This document shows positions 8,309 through 17,951 of a stretch of DNA of 64,000 nt, piece by piece (positions within the stretch are counted from its first letter, which is position 1; every line of letters begins with the position of its first letter). The notes below the pieces were generated by a model. It did not search any database. It saw only the letters and a list, made by a program, of their open reading frames with translations, and was not told where the DNA came from. A program made the translations under genes and the position numbers. Source of the DNA: Colwellia piezophila ATCC BAA-637 (GTDB lineage Bacteria > Pseudomonadota > Gammaproteobacteria > Enterobacterales > Alteromonadaceae); assembly GCF_000378625.1 (NCBI RefSeq), contig NZ_KB905170.1:124001-188000 (forward strand), read 5' to 3'.

Positions 8309-9223
8309 ATGCAGCTCAAAAAACTTAACATAGTCGCCATTGGCGGCGGACACGGTTTAGGCCGTGTACTCTCCACCCTCTCTTTTATGGGACATCAGCT
8401 CACTGGCATTGTCACCACCACAGACAACGGCGGTTCAACCGGCCGATTAAGAAAAAGAAGTAGTACTATTGCATGGGGTGACTTACGCAACTGTTTAACA
8501 GAGCTAGTTGATGATAACTCCATTGGTAGTCAGTTATTTAATTTTCGTTTTGAAGGCGAAGATGAACTCGGTGGCCATAACCTAGGTAATTTAATTCTAT
8601 ACGGCTTAGGAAAAGTACAATCAAGCCCAATGGACACTATCAAGCTCGTACGACGCCTTTTACGGGTACGAACGCAAGTATTACCTATGTCAGAAACACC
8701 AACAGATTTAATGGCTTTCTATCCTGAAGGCCGCTGTCGTCTCGGTGAGGTATCTGTTGATGACATGCCGATAATGCCTACCGATTTGATGTTAGCGCCG
8801 TTAGTTAAGTCTGTGAAGCCTTGTATTGACGCCATTAATAAGGCTGATCTGATTATTTTGGGTCCGGGTAGCTTCTTAACGAGTGTGGTGCCGCCGCTTT
8901 TAGTGAGAGATATCACCAAAGCACTTGATAGACGTAAAGGCCATTGTGTTTTTATTGATAATATAGTCGCCGAGCAAAGCCCTGCCGCTAAATTAACCCT
9001 AGATGAAAAGCTAAATTGGATTGAAGATAATATTGGTTGTTTACCAATTGACAGTGTTATTTGTCAAGATGAGCATATACATTCAGACCGAGTAAATGTA
9101 ATTTGCCAAGATCTAGCCCACAATAAAGTGCCGCATCATCATGACAATGAAAAACTCATTCACGCCTTAGAAACATGCATAAAGCAATTTTCTAGTACTG
9201 CTAAAATAGAAATAGCGAGTTAA
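8309..9223 (+). CDS. ybhK: YvcK/YbhK-type gluconeogenesis factor (CofD-like)
   Basis: A 304-residue protein of the CofD/YvcK superfamily. Its Rossmann-like N-terminus, IGGGHGLGRVLSTL, is followed by TTTDNGGSTGRLR, then WGDLRNCLTEL and GHNLGNLIL; the later LGPGSFLTSVVPPLL segment is also typical. Family members bind UDP-sugars and affect growth on gluconeogenic carbon and cell shape in Bacillus; in gammaproteobacteria the role is not settled. Its TAA stop lies in the loop of a perfect 11-bp hairpin (9210-9235), and it converges with dcd. Confidence 0.9.
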   Translation: MQLKKLNIVAIGGGHGLGRVLSTLSFMGHQLTGIVTTTDNGGSTGRLRKRSSTIAWGDLRNCLTELVDDNSIGSQLFNFRFEGEDELGGHNLGNLILYGLGKVQSSPMDTIKLVRRLLRVRTQVLPMSETPTDLMAFYPEGRCRLGEVSVDDMPIMPTDLMLAPLVKSVKPCIDAINKADLIILGPGSFLTSVVPPLLVRDITKALDRRKGHCVFIDNIVAEQSPAAKLTLDEKLNWIEDNIGCLPIDSVICQDEHIHSDRVNVICQDLAHNKVPHHHDNEKLIHALETCIKQFSSTAKIEIAS

Positions 9224-9235
9224 TACTCGCTATTT
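9210..9235. terminator. Hairpin containing the ybhK stop codon
   Basis: AAATAGCGAGT and ACTCGCTATTT pair perfectly over 11 bp around the loop TAAT, and the loop supplies the ybhK stop TAA. It lies between convergent ybhK and dcd. There is no long T tract, so it may protect or weakly end transcripts rather than act as a strong terminator. Confidence 0.5.
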
Positions 9236-9274
9236 AATATCTTAATATTGACTGTTTATACGTTTATAAGCGCT

Positions 9275-9865
9275 CTAAACGGTATCATCTTCACTGATAC
9301 GACTTGCTACAGCACCTTTTTGGTCTTTATATTTTGCATCTGAACGTTTGTTATAGGGACGGTCAGCACTTGATGACATAGTCTCAAAGTTTAATGCCGC
9401 TATCTTCATTTTTGGCCGTAACGCTAGCGGTAATTTACCACTGTTAAAAAACTCTAGTACGATTTGACCAGACCAACCGGGATCGATGCGATGCGCTGTT
9501 GCGTGCACCATTAGCCCTAAACGTGCTAATGACGAACGACCATCAAGCCAACCAACAATATTATCAGGTAGTGTTACTGACTCATAAGTCACTGCCAACG
9601 CCAATTCACCCGGGTGTAAAAAGAAAGCATCACCATCGGCAATATAAATTTCATCACTCATGATAGCGTTCATCGCTTTTTGCACTTCAGCTTTGGGCGC
9701 GCTTAAATCGATATAAGGTGCGGTATGATCTTGAAAAACTCTAAACTCATTGCCTAAACGAATATCGACACTGACACCAGAGATCATCGAAGTCTCTGGT
9801 TTTGGCTCGATAATTATCTTTCCCTCATCAAGGCATTGCTCTATATCTTTATCACTTAATCTCAT
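9275..9865 (-). CDS. dcd: dCTP deaminase
   Basis: Deaminates dCTP to dUTP, feeding dTMP synthesis; cytosolic homotrimer. The 196 residues align almost end to end with E. coli Dcd (193): [10 protein letters not shown] start, [11 protein letters not shown], the active-site region [27 protein letters not shown] split over two conserved blocks, then [16 protein letters not shown] and the C-terminal [20 protein letters not shown]. It lies downstream of mrp on the same strand, the dcd-mrp/metG arrangement seen in many gammaproteobacteria. Confidence 0.97.
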   Translation of the reverse strand: MRLSDKDIEQCLDEGKIIIEPKPETSMISGVSVDIRLGNEFRVFQDHTAPYIDLSAPKAEVQKAMNAIMSDEIYIADGDAFFLHPGELALAVTYESVTLPDNIVGWLDGRSSLARLGLMVHATAHRIDPGWSGQIVLEFFNSGKLPLALRPKMKIAALNFETMSSSADRPYNKRSDAKYKDQKGAVASRISEDDTV

Positions 9866-9896
9866 AATGGCTTTTATTTACCTTATTGCTCAAAAT

Positions 9897-11084
9897 TTAT
9901 ATTGATTTTGTTGTTACTGTTGCTGTTAATGGACTGGCATTATCACACTGTAAAAATAACTGCGCCGACATATTACGCGCTATTTTACGGTAATGACTGG
10001 CTATTTCACCAGCGCTATTTTCAAAAACGGCTGATTCGCCCAAATCAGCGTCCTGTCGAATGGTAATATCTAAAGGTAATTGCCCTAATAATTTAGTTTC
10101 ATACTCTTGAGCCATGTCTTCACCACCTGCTTCACCAAATATGTGACTTTGATGACCGCAGTTTTCACAGATGTGGTAACTCATATTTTCAATAATTCCT
10201 AATACCGGTACTTTTACCTTATCGAACATAGCAATGCCTTTAACGGCATCAATTAAAGCGATATCTTGTGGTGTAGTCACTATCACAGCAGCTGCCACCG
10301 GCACTTTTTGCGCCAACGTCAGTTGAATATCTCCGGTACCCGGTGGCATATCAATTAACAAATAATCGAGTTCTGGCCAATCGGTTTCATTTAACAGTTG
10401 ATTAAAAGCAGTGCTCGCCATTGGGCCTCGCCAAACAGTGGCATCGGCTTGGTCGACTAAAAAACCAATCGACATAGCGCTTAAGCCATTGACCTTAAGT
10501 GGCGTCATCAGCTTGCCATCACTTGAGCTCGGTTTTTCATTTTTAAGGCCCAGCATTGTTGGTATTGACGGACCATAGATATCAGCGTCTAAAATACCGA
10601 CTTTTGCGCCCTCGCTCATTAAGGCATAAGCAAGGTTAACAGTTGTGGTTGATTTACCTACCCCGCCCTTACCTGATGCGATGGCGATAATATTAGCGAT
10701 CTTTCCTTGAGGAGGTATACCTTGAGATAAAGCCCTTTGTCCATTGCCCTCTTGCGCTTTACCAAGAGAGAATTGACGCACGGGTTTTATTGCTAACTCA
10801 ACGTTAATACTCACTTCACAGGCCAAACTCTCACTTAACGTTTGCGCCACTAGGTCTAGCTCACCTTGACAAACAAAAGGCATCACTAACTTAATGATGA
10901 TGGTTTTATGTTGAGAAAGGGTAAACTGTTGGCAAACAGATAAAACGCCTTGGGGAAAATTATCAGAAATATAATGCGTTAAGGACTCTTTAATGAGTTG
11001 TTCTACCTCAAGCGCGCTGAGTGGTTCATCGCCCGATTTAATGCCAGTTTTTGGGGTTTGCTTCGAAAAAAATTTACCGAACAT
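9897..11084 (-). CDS. mrp: Iron-sulfur cluster carrier Mrp (ApbC)
   Basis: A P-loop ATPase that carries and delivers Fe-S clusters. The N-terminal MIP18-like (DUF59) domain covers about residues 20-100; the ATPase domain has the deviant Walker A motif ASGKGGVGKSTTTVNLA near residue 135, with DADIYGPSIPTMLG and DMPPGTGDIQLTL as switch regions. The cluster-ligand pair is CENCG. At 395 residues it is slightly longer than E. coli Mrp (369), mainly at the C-terminus. It is divergent from metG, from which it is separated by 118 bases. Confidence 0.95.
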   Translation of the reverse strand: MFGKFFSKQTPKTGIKSGDEPLSALEVEQLIKESLTHYISDNFPQGVLSVCQQFTLSQHKTIIIKLVMPFVCQGELDLVAQTLSESLACEVSINVELAIKPVRQFSLGKAQEGNGQRALSQGIPPQGKIANIIAIASGKGGVGKSTTTVNLAYALMSEGAKVGILDADIYGPSIPTMLGLKNEKPSSSDGKLMTPLKVNGLSAMSIGFLVDQADATVWRGPMASTAFNQLLNETDWPELDYLLIDMPPGTGDIQLTLAQKVPVAAAVIVTTPQDIALIDAVKGIAMFDKVKVPVLGIIENMSYHICENCGHQSHIFGEAGGEDMAQEYETKLLGQLPLDITIRQDADLGESAVFENSAGEIASHYRKIARNMSAQLFLQCDNASPLTATVTTKSI

Positions 11085-11202
11085 AGTGTCTTGAAAACCT
11101 TAATAAGAGAAATAGCGAAATTAGTTGCATTCAACTAATGAAAATCATTGCTAAATTCTGTACTATTGCCGGCATTATTACCATCAAAAACAACTATTTT
11201 TC

Positions 11203-13350
11203 ATGTCTGAAACTACTTTATCTGAAGCTACATCAAACGCTGCATCGCATTCTTTACAAGAAAAGCGCAAAATTCTCGTTACTTGTGCCCTGCCTTATGC
11301 CAATGGTTCTATCCATTTAGGGCATATGTTAGAACACATTCAAACCGATATTTGGGTACGTTTTCAACGAATGCGTGGACATGAAATTTATTTTGTCTGT
11401 GCTGATGATGCGCACGGCACACCGATTATGCTAAAAGCACAAGAGCTGGGCATAACACCTGAAGAAATGATCAAGGGTGTGCGTGAAGAGCGTATTAAAG
11501 ACTTTAGTGACTTTCACATCAGCTTTGATAATTACCATACAACGCACAGTAAAGAAAACAAAGCCTTCTCAGAAGAGATATACAACCGTTTATATGCGAA
11601 AGGCCATATTAAAACCCGTGTAATTTCTCAGTTATATGACCCTGAAAAAGGCATGTTCTTAGCTGACCGTTTTATTAAAGGCACTTGCCCAAAATGTAAA
11701 AGTGAAGATGAAAACGGTGATAGCTGTGACAACTGTGGTGCGACTTATTCACCAACAGAAGTATTAAACCCACGTTCAGCTATTTCAGGCGCTACCCCGA
11801 TATTAAAAGATTCAGAGCATTACTTCTTCGATTTACCTGCTTTTGAAACCATGTTAGCAGAGTGGATACGCAGTGGTACCCTACAAGAAGAAGTCGCTAA
11901 TAAACTCAATGAATGGTTCGAACAAGGATTAAAACAGTGGGATATCAGCCGAGACGCACCTTACTTTGGCTTTGAAATACCTAATGCGCCAGGTAAATTT
12001 TTCTACGTATGGCTAGATGCGCCTTGTGGTTACATGGGCAGCTTTAAAAACTTATGTGATAGAGAAAATATCGACTTTGACAGCTATTGGAATAAAGACT
12101 CAGATGCCGAGCTTTATCACTTTATCGGTAAAGACATTATTAACTTCCACAGCCTATTTTGGCCAGCCATGTTAGAAGGCGCGGATTTCCGCAAACCTAC
12201 GGCTGTTTTTGCCCATGGTTTTGTTACCGTGAACGGCGAAAAAATGTCTAAATCAAAAGGTACCTTTATAAAAGCCAATACCTATTTAGCGCATTTAAAC
12301 CCTGAATACTTACGTTATTACTACGCAACTAAACTGACACACAAAATTGATGATTTAGATTTAAACCTTGAAGATTTTGTTCAACGTGTAAATTCTGATT
12401 TAGTCGGTAAAGTGGTAAATATCGCCTCACGCTGTGCTAGCTTTATTTATAAACGCTTTGACGGCATGTTATCAACTAACATTGATAATCAAGAATTAGC
12501 GGATGAAGTAATGGCTGCCGGTGATAGCATTGCTGCCCATTATGAAGCACGTGATTTTGGTCGTGGTATGCGTGAAATCATGGCACTAGCTGATAAAGTA
12601 AATGAATATATCGCGGTGAAAGAACCGTGGCAGTTAGTGAAAGACGAAACTAAGCAGCAAGAAGTACAAGATATTTGTTCCCTTGGCATTAACATGTTCC
12701 GTACCCTAATGATTTACCTAAAGCCGGTACTTCCTGTACTTGCCGATAGCACGGCTGCATTCTTAAATGATGAGCTAACGTGGGAAGGTCATAAAACATT
12801 ATTAACTGACCATAAAATCAACAAGTTTAAAGCGTTATTACAACGTGTTGATATGGATAAAGTTAATGCGATGACTGAAGCGTCCAAAGATAGCTTAGCC
12901 GGCGCTGCTGAAGATGAAAAGAAAAAATCTAAGAAAAGCAAGAAAGCCAAGCCAGCTAAAGTCGTTGATAACAGTGCAGCGTTAGCTGATCCGTTAGCAG
13001 CTGACCCTATTTCTGAAGAAATTCAATTTGATGATTTTGCTAAAATCGATTTACGTATAGTTAAAATCATTAATGCTGAGCATGTAGAGAAAGCAGATAA
13101 ATTATTAAAGCTAACGTTAGCGCTTAATGAAGAAGGCACTGAAACTCGTCAAGTATTCGCCGGCATTAAGTCAGCGTACAACCCAGAAGATTTAATTGGT
13201 AAACATACTGTGATGGTTGCTAACTTAGCGCCACGTAAAATGCGCTTTGGACTATCTGAAGGTATGGTACTTGCTGCAGGTCCGGGTGATAAAGACTTAT
13301 GGATATTAAATCCAGATGATGGTGCTATCGCGGGCATGCGCGTTAAGTAG
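11203..13350 (+). CDS. metG: Methionyl-tRNA synthetase
   Basis: Charges tRNA-Met and initiator tRNA with methionine. This 715-residue class I synthetase has the HIGH-type motif HLGHM ([14 protein letters not shown]), the zinc-knuckle cysteines [18 protein letters not shown] (about residues 164-181), KMSKS ([10 protein letters not shown]) and a C-terminal tRNA-binding OB-fold ([12 protein letters not shown] to the end), joined by a lysine-rich linker near residues 565-590. Length matches the two-domain proteobacterial form. A terminator follows 46 bases after the stop. No strong ribosome binding site precedes the ATG. Confidence 0.97.
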   Translation: MSETTLSEATSNAASHSLQEKRKILVTCALPYANGSIHLGHMLEHIQTDIWVRFQRMRGHEIYFVCADDAHGTPIMLKAQELGITPEEMIKGVREERIKDFSDFHISFDNYHTTHSKENKAFSEEIYNRLYAKGHIKTRVISQLYDPEKGMFLADRFIKGTCPKCKSEDENGDSCDNCGATYSPTEVLNPRSAISGATPILKDSEHYFFDLPAFETMLAEWIRSGTLQEEVANKLNEWFEQGLKQWDISRDAPYFGFEIPNAPGKFFYVWLDAPCGYMGSFKNLCDRENIDFDSYWNKDSDAELYHFIGKDIINFHSLFWPAMLEGADFRKPTAVFAHGFVTVNGEKMSKSKGTFIKANTYLAHLNPEYLRYYYATKLTHKIDDLDLNLEDFVQRVNSDLVGKVVNIASRCASFIYKRFDGMLSTNIDNQELADEVMAAGDSIAAHYEARDFGRGMREIMALADKVNEYIAVKEPWQLVKDETKQQEVQDICSLGINMFRTLMIYLKPVLPVLADSTAAFLNDELTWEGHKTLLTDHKINKFKALLQRVDMDKVNAMTEASKDSLAGAAEDEKKKSKKSKKAKPAKVVDNSAALADPLAADPISEEIQFDDFAKIDLRIVKIINAEHVEKADKLLKLTLALNEEGTETRQVFAGIKSAYNPEDLIGKHTVMVANLAPRKMRFGLSEGMVLAAGPGDKDLWILNPDDGAIAGMRVK

Positions 13351-13396
13351 TTTAACCATTACTAGGCATTGCTAAGCACCACTAATCCTACAAATA

Positions 13397-13427
13397 AAAA
13401 GGTACCTATCCCAAGGTACCTTTTTTT
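13397..13427 (+). terminator. metG terminator
   Basis: AAAGGTACC pairs with GGTACCTTT around a short loop and is followed by a run of T residues, 46 bases after the metG stop. Confidence 0.85.
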
Positions 13428-13605
13428 ATAAAGCAGATAAACTAGTAGCAAGTGCCTTAACATGGCAACAGTTTGGTCGTTATTATCAGGTTAACCGCTT
13501 AAATTTAAACAATATTTAAAAAAAATTTAACATTAAGGTGTCCCGTCGCTTTATAAAATAGCGTACTCTGGTAAATAGAAATTAGGTTAAATCAGGTAAA
13601 AACTA

Positions 13606-15804
13606 TTGATCGCTAAAATAAAGCAACTCATCCCCAAGGTGTCATTATCCTCCCGCATCATAGTAGCCATGATGGTTGGCTTAACATTGGGCACACTCAC
13701 CTCAACGGTATATCTCGGTGTAGATGAACTCGCTGATGGCTTTGTGATGCTACTGCAAATGACTGCGCTACCTTATATTGCCTTGTCACTTATTGTCGGC
13801 ATTGGCGGCTTAAACCCAAGTAAAGTCACTAATACTTTAAAGACCAGCTTGATCATTTTAATGACGCTATTGGCGATAGTATTAACTTTTATCTTGCTCG
13901 CCCCTATCGCCTTTCCAGATTGGGAGAGTGCTGACTTTTATAGTATTAACACCATCAGTACCGCACCAGTATTTGATATTATTTCACTTTTCATACCGAC
14001 GAATCCTTTTTATGCTTTGGCCAACGGATTAATACCTAGCGTGGTATTGTTTAGTATCTTTATTGGTGCGGGATTAATGCAGGTAAAAGAGAAAAAGCGC
14101 ACTTTAGCGGTATTAAACGGCTTAAACAATGCTGTGGTTAATGTCAGTAATATGGTGATGCGTTTCGCCCCAGTGGGCATATTTTGTATTGCCCTTAGAG
14201 CTGCAGCGACCATAGACAGCGAACAACTTGACGGCTTGCAAGTTTACATAGTTACCTCGGCTGTATTGGTATTCTTACTGACATTTATTGTTTTACCGGC
14301 CATTGTTGCGACCATTACCCCTTTTAGTTATCGACAAGTGCTTGCCACCTCTCGCCAAGCCATGATCACCGCTTTTGCTACCGGTAGTTTCTTTGTTGTG
14401 ATCCCACAAATTGTTGAAAAAGCAAAACAATTGATTGAACAATTACCTAGCGCTAACAATGATAATAAGGTACTTAAAGCCGATGTGAGTAATATGCCTA
14501 GCATTATTGTTCCCATATGCTTTAGTTTCCCTGTTGGCGGTAAACTTTTAGCGTTATTATTTACCTTATTTGCTGCCTGGTTTTCTGGCTCGCAAGTCAA
14601 TAGTAATGACTATCTACATTTATTACTCGCGGGTATTCCGCAGTTATTTGGCACCCCGACCATCGCTATTCCTAACTTATTAGATATTTTTAATGTGCCA
14701 GGCTCATTATTTGATTTATTTCTAGTCGCCGAAAATATCATTGTTGGTCGTCTTAGCGCGCTACTTAGCGTTATTTTTTCCATGAGCTTAGTCTTACTTA
14801 TAGCGACTAGCATGTTAAAAGGTTTCACTTTTAAATGGCGCGCTTTTGCCCGCAACTTACTGCTGTTGCCACTTATATCTATCATCGCCTTTGTCACATT
14901 ACGCTATACCTTTGATGCTATTAGCTACCAATACCAAGGTTACAGTAAATTTATAGAAAGAGACTTTGTTATGCTCGACGGTAAAGCTAAGGTATTAGCC
15001 GAGCCAGATCTGAGTGGCAATAAAAATTTATTAGGCATGGGTGTTTTAGATAGAATAAACCAACGAGGTTTTATTCGTGTCGGTTACTTCCGTGATGATT
15101 TACCCTACACGTTTCATAATCAACAAGGTAAGTTAGTCGGTTTTGATATTGAGATCATTAATTTACTGGCCGACGATTTAGGCGTGTCAATCGAGTTTGT
15201 GCGTATTTTCCATAAACAAGCGAAAAATCTGCTGTCTTCGGGCTATTTAGATATGACCACAGGTGTTCCGGTAACACCAAAGAACATGAAGCAATATACC
15301 TTAACGGTACCCTACTCTAGTCAGTCGATGGCTTTTTTGGTGAAAGAACATCGTCGTAAAGAGTTTAGTGATTGGCAAAGCATTTTTTCTCGCGATGATT
15401 TAATCATCGGTATTCCAGAAATTTTTCACAGTGAAAATATTGTCCGTCGTTATTTTGAAAAACCGACAGTATGGGAAATATCAACACCACGGTTATTTTT
15501 TAGGGAAGAGTATCAACATATTGATGCCATGCTTTTTGGCGCTGCTACAGCTTCCGCTTGGACTTTGATCAACCCGGAATACACCGTCATTGTTCCCAAA
15601 CCCGCCAGGCCACAAATCTCTATGGCGTTTGCCATAAACATCCAGGACAATACCTTTGAAATTTTCATGCGTAATTGGATAGTTATGATGCAAAAAAACC
15701 AAACTATTGATAAATTATTTACTTATTGGATAGCAGGTAAAAGTCATTCTTCCCTATCTAAATTTTCCCAAGTAGTAACCAACAAGGAGAAACAACATGA
15801 TTAA
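13606..15804 (+). CDS. Dicarboxylate/cation symporter fused to a periplasmic solute-binding domain
   Basis: A 732-residue two-part protein. Residues about 15-410 form a membrane domain of the DAACS (SDF) family of Na+/H+:dicarboxylate or glutamate symporters, with LQMTALPYIALSLIVGIGGL and a re-entrant region near PQLFGTPTIAIPNLLD. After one more predicted membrane helix (about 418-440), residues about 465-715 form a family-3 solute-binding domain: RINQRGFIRVGYFRDDLPYTF, GKLVGFDIEIINLLADDLG, LDMTTGVPVTP. The extra helix would place this domain in the periplasm, tethered to the carrier. The start is TTG at 13606 with AGG about 10 bases upstream; substrate unknown. Its last 8 bases overlap rcsF. 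Confidence 0.85.
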   Translation: MIAKIKQLIPKVSLSSRIIVAMMVGLTLGTLTSTVYLGVDELADGFVMLLQMTALPYIALSLIVGIGGLNPSKVTNTLKTSLIILMTLLAIVLTFILLAPIAFPDWESADFYSINTISTAPVFDIISLFIPTNPFYALANGLIPSVVLFSIFIGAGLMQVKEKKRTLAVLNGLNNAVVNVSNMVMRFAPVGIFCIALRAAATIDSEQLDGLQVYIVTSAVLVFLLTFIVLPAIVATITPFSYRQVLATSRQAMITAFATGSFFVVIPQIVEKAKQLIEQLPSANNDNKVLKADVSNMPSIIVPICFSFPVGGKLLALLFTLFAAWFSGSQVNSNDYLHLLLAGIPQLFGTPTIAIPNLLDIFNVPGSLFDLFLVAENIIVGRLSALLSVIFSMSLVLLIATSMLKGFTFKWRAFARNLLLLPLISIIAFVTLRYTFDAISYQYQGYSKFIERDFVMLDGKAKVLAEPDLSGNKNLLGMGVLDRINQRGFIRVGYFRDDLPYTFHNQQGKLVGFDIEIINLLADDLGVSIEFVRIFHKQAKNLLSSGYLDMTTGVPVTPKNMKQYTLTVPYSSQSMAFLVKEHRRKEFSDWQSIFSRDDLIIGIPEIFHSENIVRRYFEKPTVWEISTPRLFFREEYQHIDAMLFGAATASAWTLINPEYTVIVPKPARPQISMAFAINIQDNTFEIFMRNWIVMMQKNQTIDKLFTYWIAGKSHSSLSKFSQVVTNKEKQHD

Positions 15805-16192
15805 ACGACTGTTAGCACTGTTAATCACCATGCCAATATTAGCGAGCTGTACTGGTAACTACACCTTTGAAAGTAACGTTAAGCCTAACAATGCACAGCA
15901 ATATTTTAGTGCCAGTAAGGTAAAGATTTTTAATGACGAAAGTGAATTTATGTCAAGTTTCCAGTATGTCGGTTTAGTCGAGGGGGAAGATTGCCAAAAA
16001 GAGCAACATTTAGCAGCCCCCGATGAAATTAATGCCCGTACCCAAGCAAGACAAGTCGCATTCAAGCTAAAAGCTAACGCCGTTATTTTCACTAGTTGTG
16101 TCGCTATAGAAACTAAACAATGTGTCGCGCAAGTGGTTTGTTACGGTAAAGCTTATCAATTAGGCGCTCCACATGAGGCACTAGAGCCATAA
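15797..16192 (+). CDS. rcsF: RcsF-like outer-membrane lipoprotein
   Basis: A 131-residue lipoprotein: the signal peptide ends in the lipobox LASC (Cys about residue 18). The mature part matches RcsF, the envelope-stress sensor of the Rcs phosphorelay, in KVKIFNDESEF, YVGLVEGEDCQ, ARTQARQVAFKLKANAVI and in the four cysteines that form the two interlocked disulfides (DC, SC, QC, VC). Its position immediately before trmO repeats the E. coli rcsF-trmO order. AAGGAGAAAC gives a good ribosome binding site inside the end of the symporter gene, so the two are translationally linked. The Rcs partner proteins are not in this window. Confidence 0.85.
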   Translation: MIKRLLALLITMPILASCTGNYTFESNVKPNNAQQYFSASKVKIFNDESEFMSSFQYVGLVEGEDCQKEQHLAAPDEINARTQARQVAFKLKANAVIFTSCVAIETKQCVAQVVCYGKAYQLGAPHEALEP

Positions 16193-16193
16193 T

Positions 16194-16952
16194 ATGCCAA
16201 AAACAAATAACGAGTTACCTTCATCACAAAGCTTTCAGTTTGAAACCATAGGGTTGATAGAATCACCTTATCAAGAAAAGTTTGCTATACCGCGCCAGCC
16301 CAATCTAGTCAGTGCTGCCAAAGGAAAAGTGGTACTAATAGGCGAAGCAAATAATCCTGACTTGATTCGTGATATTGAGCAGTTTAGTCATTTATGGCTG
16401 CTATTTGTTTTTCATGGTACGCAAGCACAAGGCTGGAAGCCTTTAGTTCGGCCACCACGTCTTGGCGGCAATGTAAAAACAGGGGTACTGGCTACGCGTT
16501 CAACGTTCCGCCCCAATCCCATTGGCATGTCTGTGGTCAAACTTGATAAGGTTGTGACCGTAAAAAAGCAAACTGTTTTACATATCTCCGGGTTAGATTT
16601 ACTCAACGGTACGCCAATACTCGATATAAAGCCCTATATCCCCTATTCTGATGCCATTGTCGATGCCCAAGCAGGTTTTGCCCAAGGCCAACCTGACGCA
16701 GGCTTATCAGTGCAATTTAGTCGACAAGCACAGCATGGCTTATCAGCACATCTCGATGAATATAGTGACTTATCATTGTTGATTGAACAAGTATTGGCAC
16801 AAGATCCTCGACCTGCCTACAAACAGGGGAAAAGGGATGATAAAATTTATGGCATGAGTTTGTATGATCTTAACATTACCTGGCAACTCACCGGTTTAAG
16901 ACAAGTTGAAGTACTTGCTATCAACAAACGAGTCGAATTAAGTTCTAAATAA
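16194..16952 (+). CDS. trmO: tRNA-Thr (t6A37) N6-methyltransferase TrmO
   Basis: Methylates N6-threonylcarbamoyladenosine 37 of tRNA-Thr using S-adenosylmethionine. The 252-residue protein has the TrmO/TsaA beta-barrel signatures: IGLIESPYQEKFAIPRQP, then GNVKTGVLATRSTFRPNPIG and LDLLNGTPILDIKPYIPYSD. Length matches E. coli TrmO (235) with a slightly longer C-terminus. It begins 1 base after the rcsF stop, so it is in the same operon. Confidence 0.93.
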   Translation: MPKTNNELPSSQSFQFETIGLIESPYQEKFAIPRQPNLVSAAKGKVVLIGEANNPDLIRDIEQFSHLWLLFVFHGTQAQGWKPLVRPPRLGGNVKTGVLATRSTFRPNPIGMSVVKLDKVVTVKKQTVLHISGLDLLNGTPILDIKPYIPYSDAIVDAQAGFAQGQPDAGLSVQFSRQAQHGLSAHLDEYSDLSLLIEQVLAQDPRPAYKQGKRDDKIYGMSLYDLNITWQLTGLRQVEVLAINKRVELSSK

Positions 16953-17009
16953 ATACTAATAAGTACAATGTGAATACTCGTTAGCAATATAGAAAATAAG
17001 AGGATAAAA

Positions 17010-17645
17010 ATGAGCCAATACCGCATAACAAAAACATCGGCGAAGCAGATACCACTCGACTGGTCATCAGTTACCGCCCTTGATATCCGTATTTTTCCTT
17101 GGTATGAAAGTGGTGAAAAACAAGACACACAAGTAAAAATTGTTGCCAATGACAAGACACTATTCATCCAAGTTATTGCGCAAGACAAGTACAGCTTCGC
17201 CAAACAAACCGAGCTTAACCATATGTTGGTCTGTGCAGACTCTTGTGTGGAGTTTTTCTTCAGCCCCTCGGGCGTATTAGGCAGCAGTTATGTAAATTTA
17301 GAGGTGAATTGCTGCGGTACCTTACATTTAGCCTACGGCGCAGGCAGAGATAATCGACAATTTATCAGCCTTGAAACTGCCAGTTTAATAGCGCGACAAA
17401 CTAGTCTTAACGCTCCTGTTAAAATAGAAAGTGAACATGATAACGAATGGCGCGTTGAGATAGCCTTACCTTTTTCCGCTATCGAGCAACTAACCGGCGA
17501 AAAGGTGAATAAAGACCAGTGGTTTGCTAACTTTTATCGTTGTGGCGGTAGAACTGAGCCACAGTACGCGGTATGGAATAATATTGACGTAGCCACGCCT
17601 GATTATCATCGTCCTGAACACTTTGGCGAGTTGGTGTTTATATAG
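17010..17645 (+). CDS. CBM9-like (DOMON-related) domain protein
   Basis: A 211-residue protein formed by one beta-sandwich domain resembling carbohydrate-binding module 9: early DIRIFPWYESGEK, TLFIQVIAQDKYSFAK, the metal/ligand region CADSCVEFFFSP, and EWRVEIALPFSAIEQL near the end. There is no signal peptide, so it appears cytoplasmic and is not a secreted glycosidase module. The ribosome binding site AAGAGGAT is good. It follows trmO by 57 bases. Ligand and role are unknown; the domain call rests on pattern similarity. Confidence 0.7.
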   Translation: MSQYRITKTSAKQIPLDWSSVTALDIRIFPWYESGEKQDTQVKIVANDKTLFIQVIAQDKYSFAKQTELNHMLVCADSCVEFFFSPSGVLGSSYVNLEVNCCGTLHLAYGAGRDNRQFISLETASLIARQTSLNAPVKIESEHDNEWRVEIALPFSAIEQLTGEKVNKDQWFANFYRCGGRTEPQYAVWNNIDVATPDYHRPEHFGELVFI

Positions 17646-17951
17646 CTTTTATGACAATTTTCTACATAGGTAAGTGGAATTCAAAAAAAGTTTACCTTCA
17701 TTTTTTCCTGATATAGTAGAAATAAGTACTTTATTCCTATCTAGTTAGCCCCCAGATCGAGATAGAGCTAACAGTAATTTTACCACATTATAGTCTTTTA
17801 CTCCTGATTCAGACCATACTTAATTGGTTCAGGTTAGTGCTATTAACCGACAATCGCTCATGGATATCAATCGATCACTATTACCACTGCGGACATTAAC
17901 ATTTAACCTGTAGTATTGATTTGAATTAGATTTTGTATCGATAAAGCGCAT
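17646..17951. other. Intergenic gap between convergent genes
   Basis: Lies between the CBM9-like gene and the lipase-like gene, which converge. It contains GTTAGC...GCTAAC (near 17743-17771) as a weak stem, but no T-tailed terminator, gene or known repeat was recognised. Confidence 0.4.
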
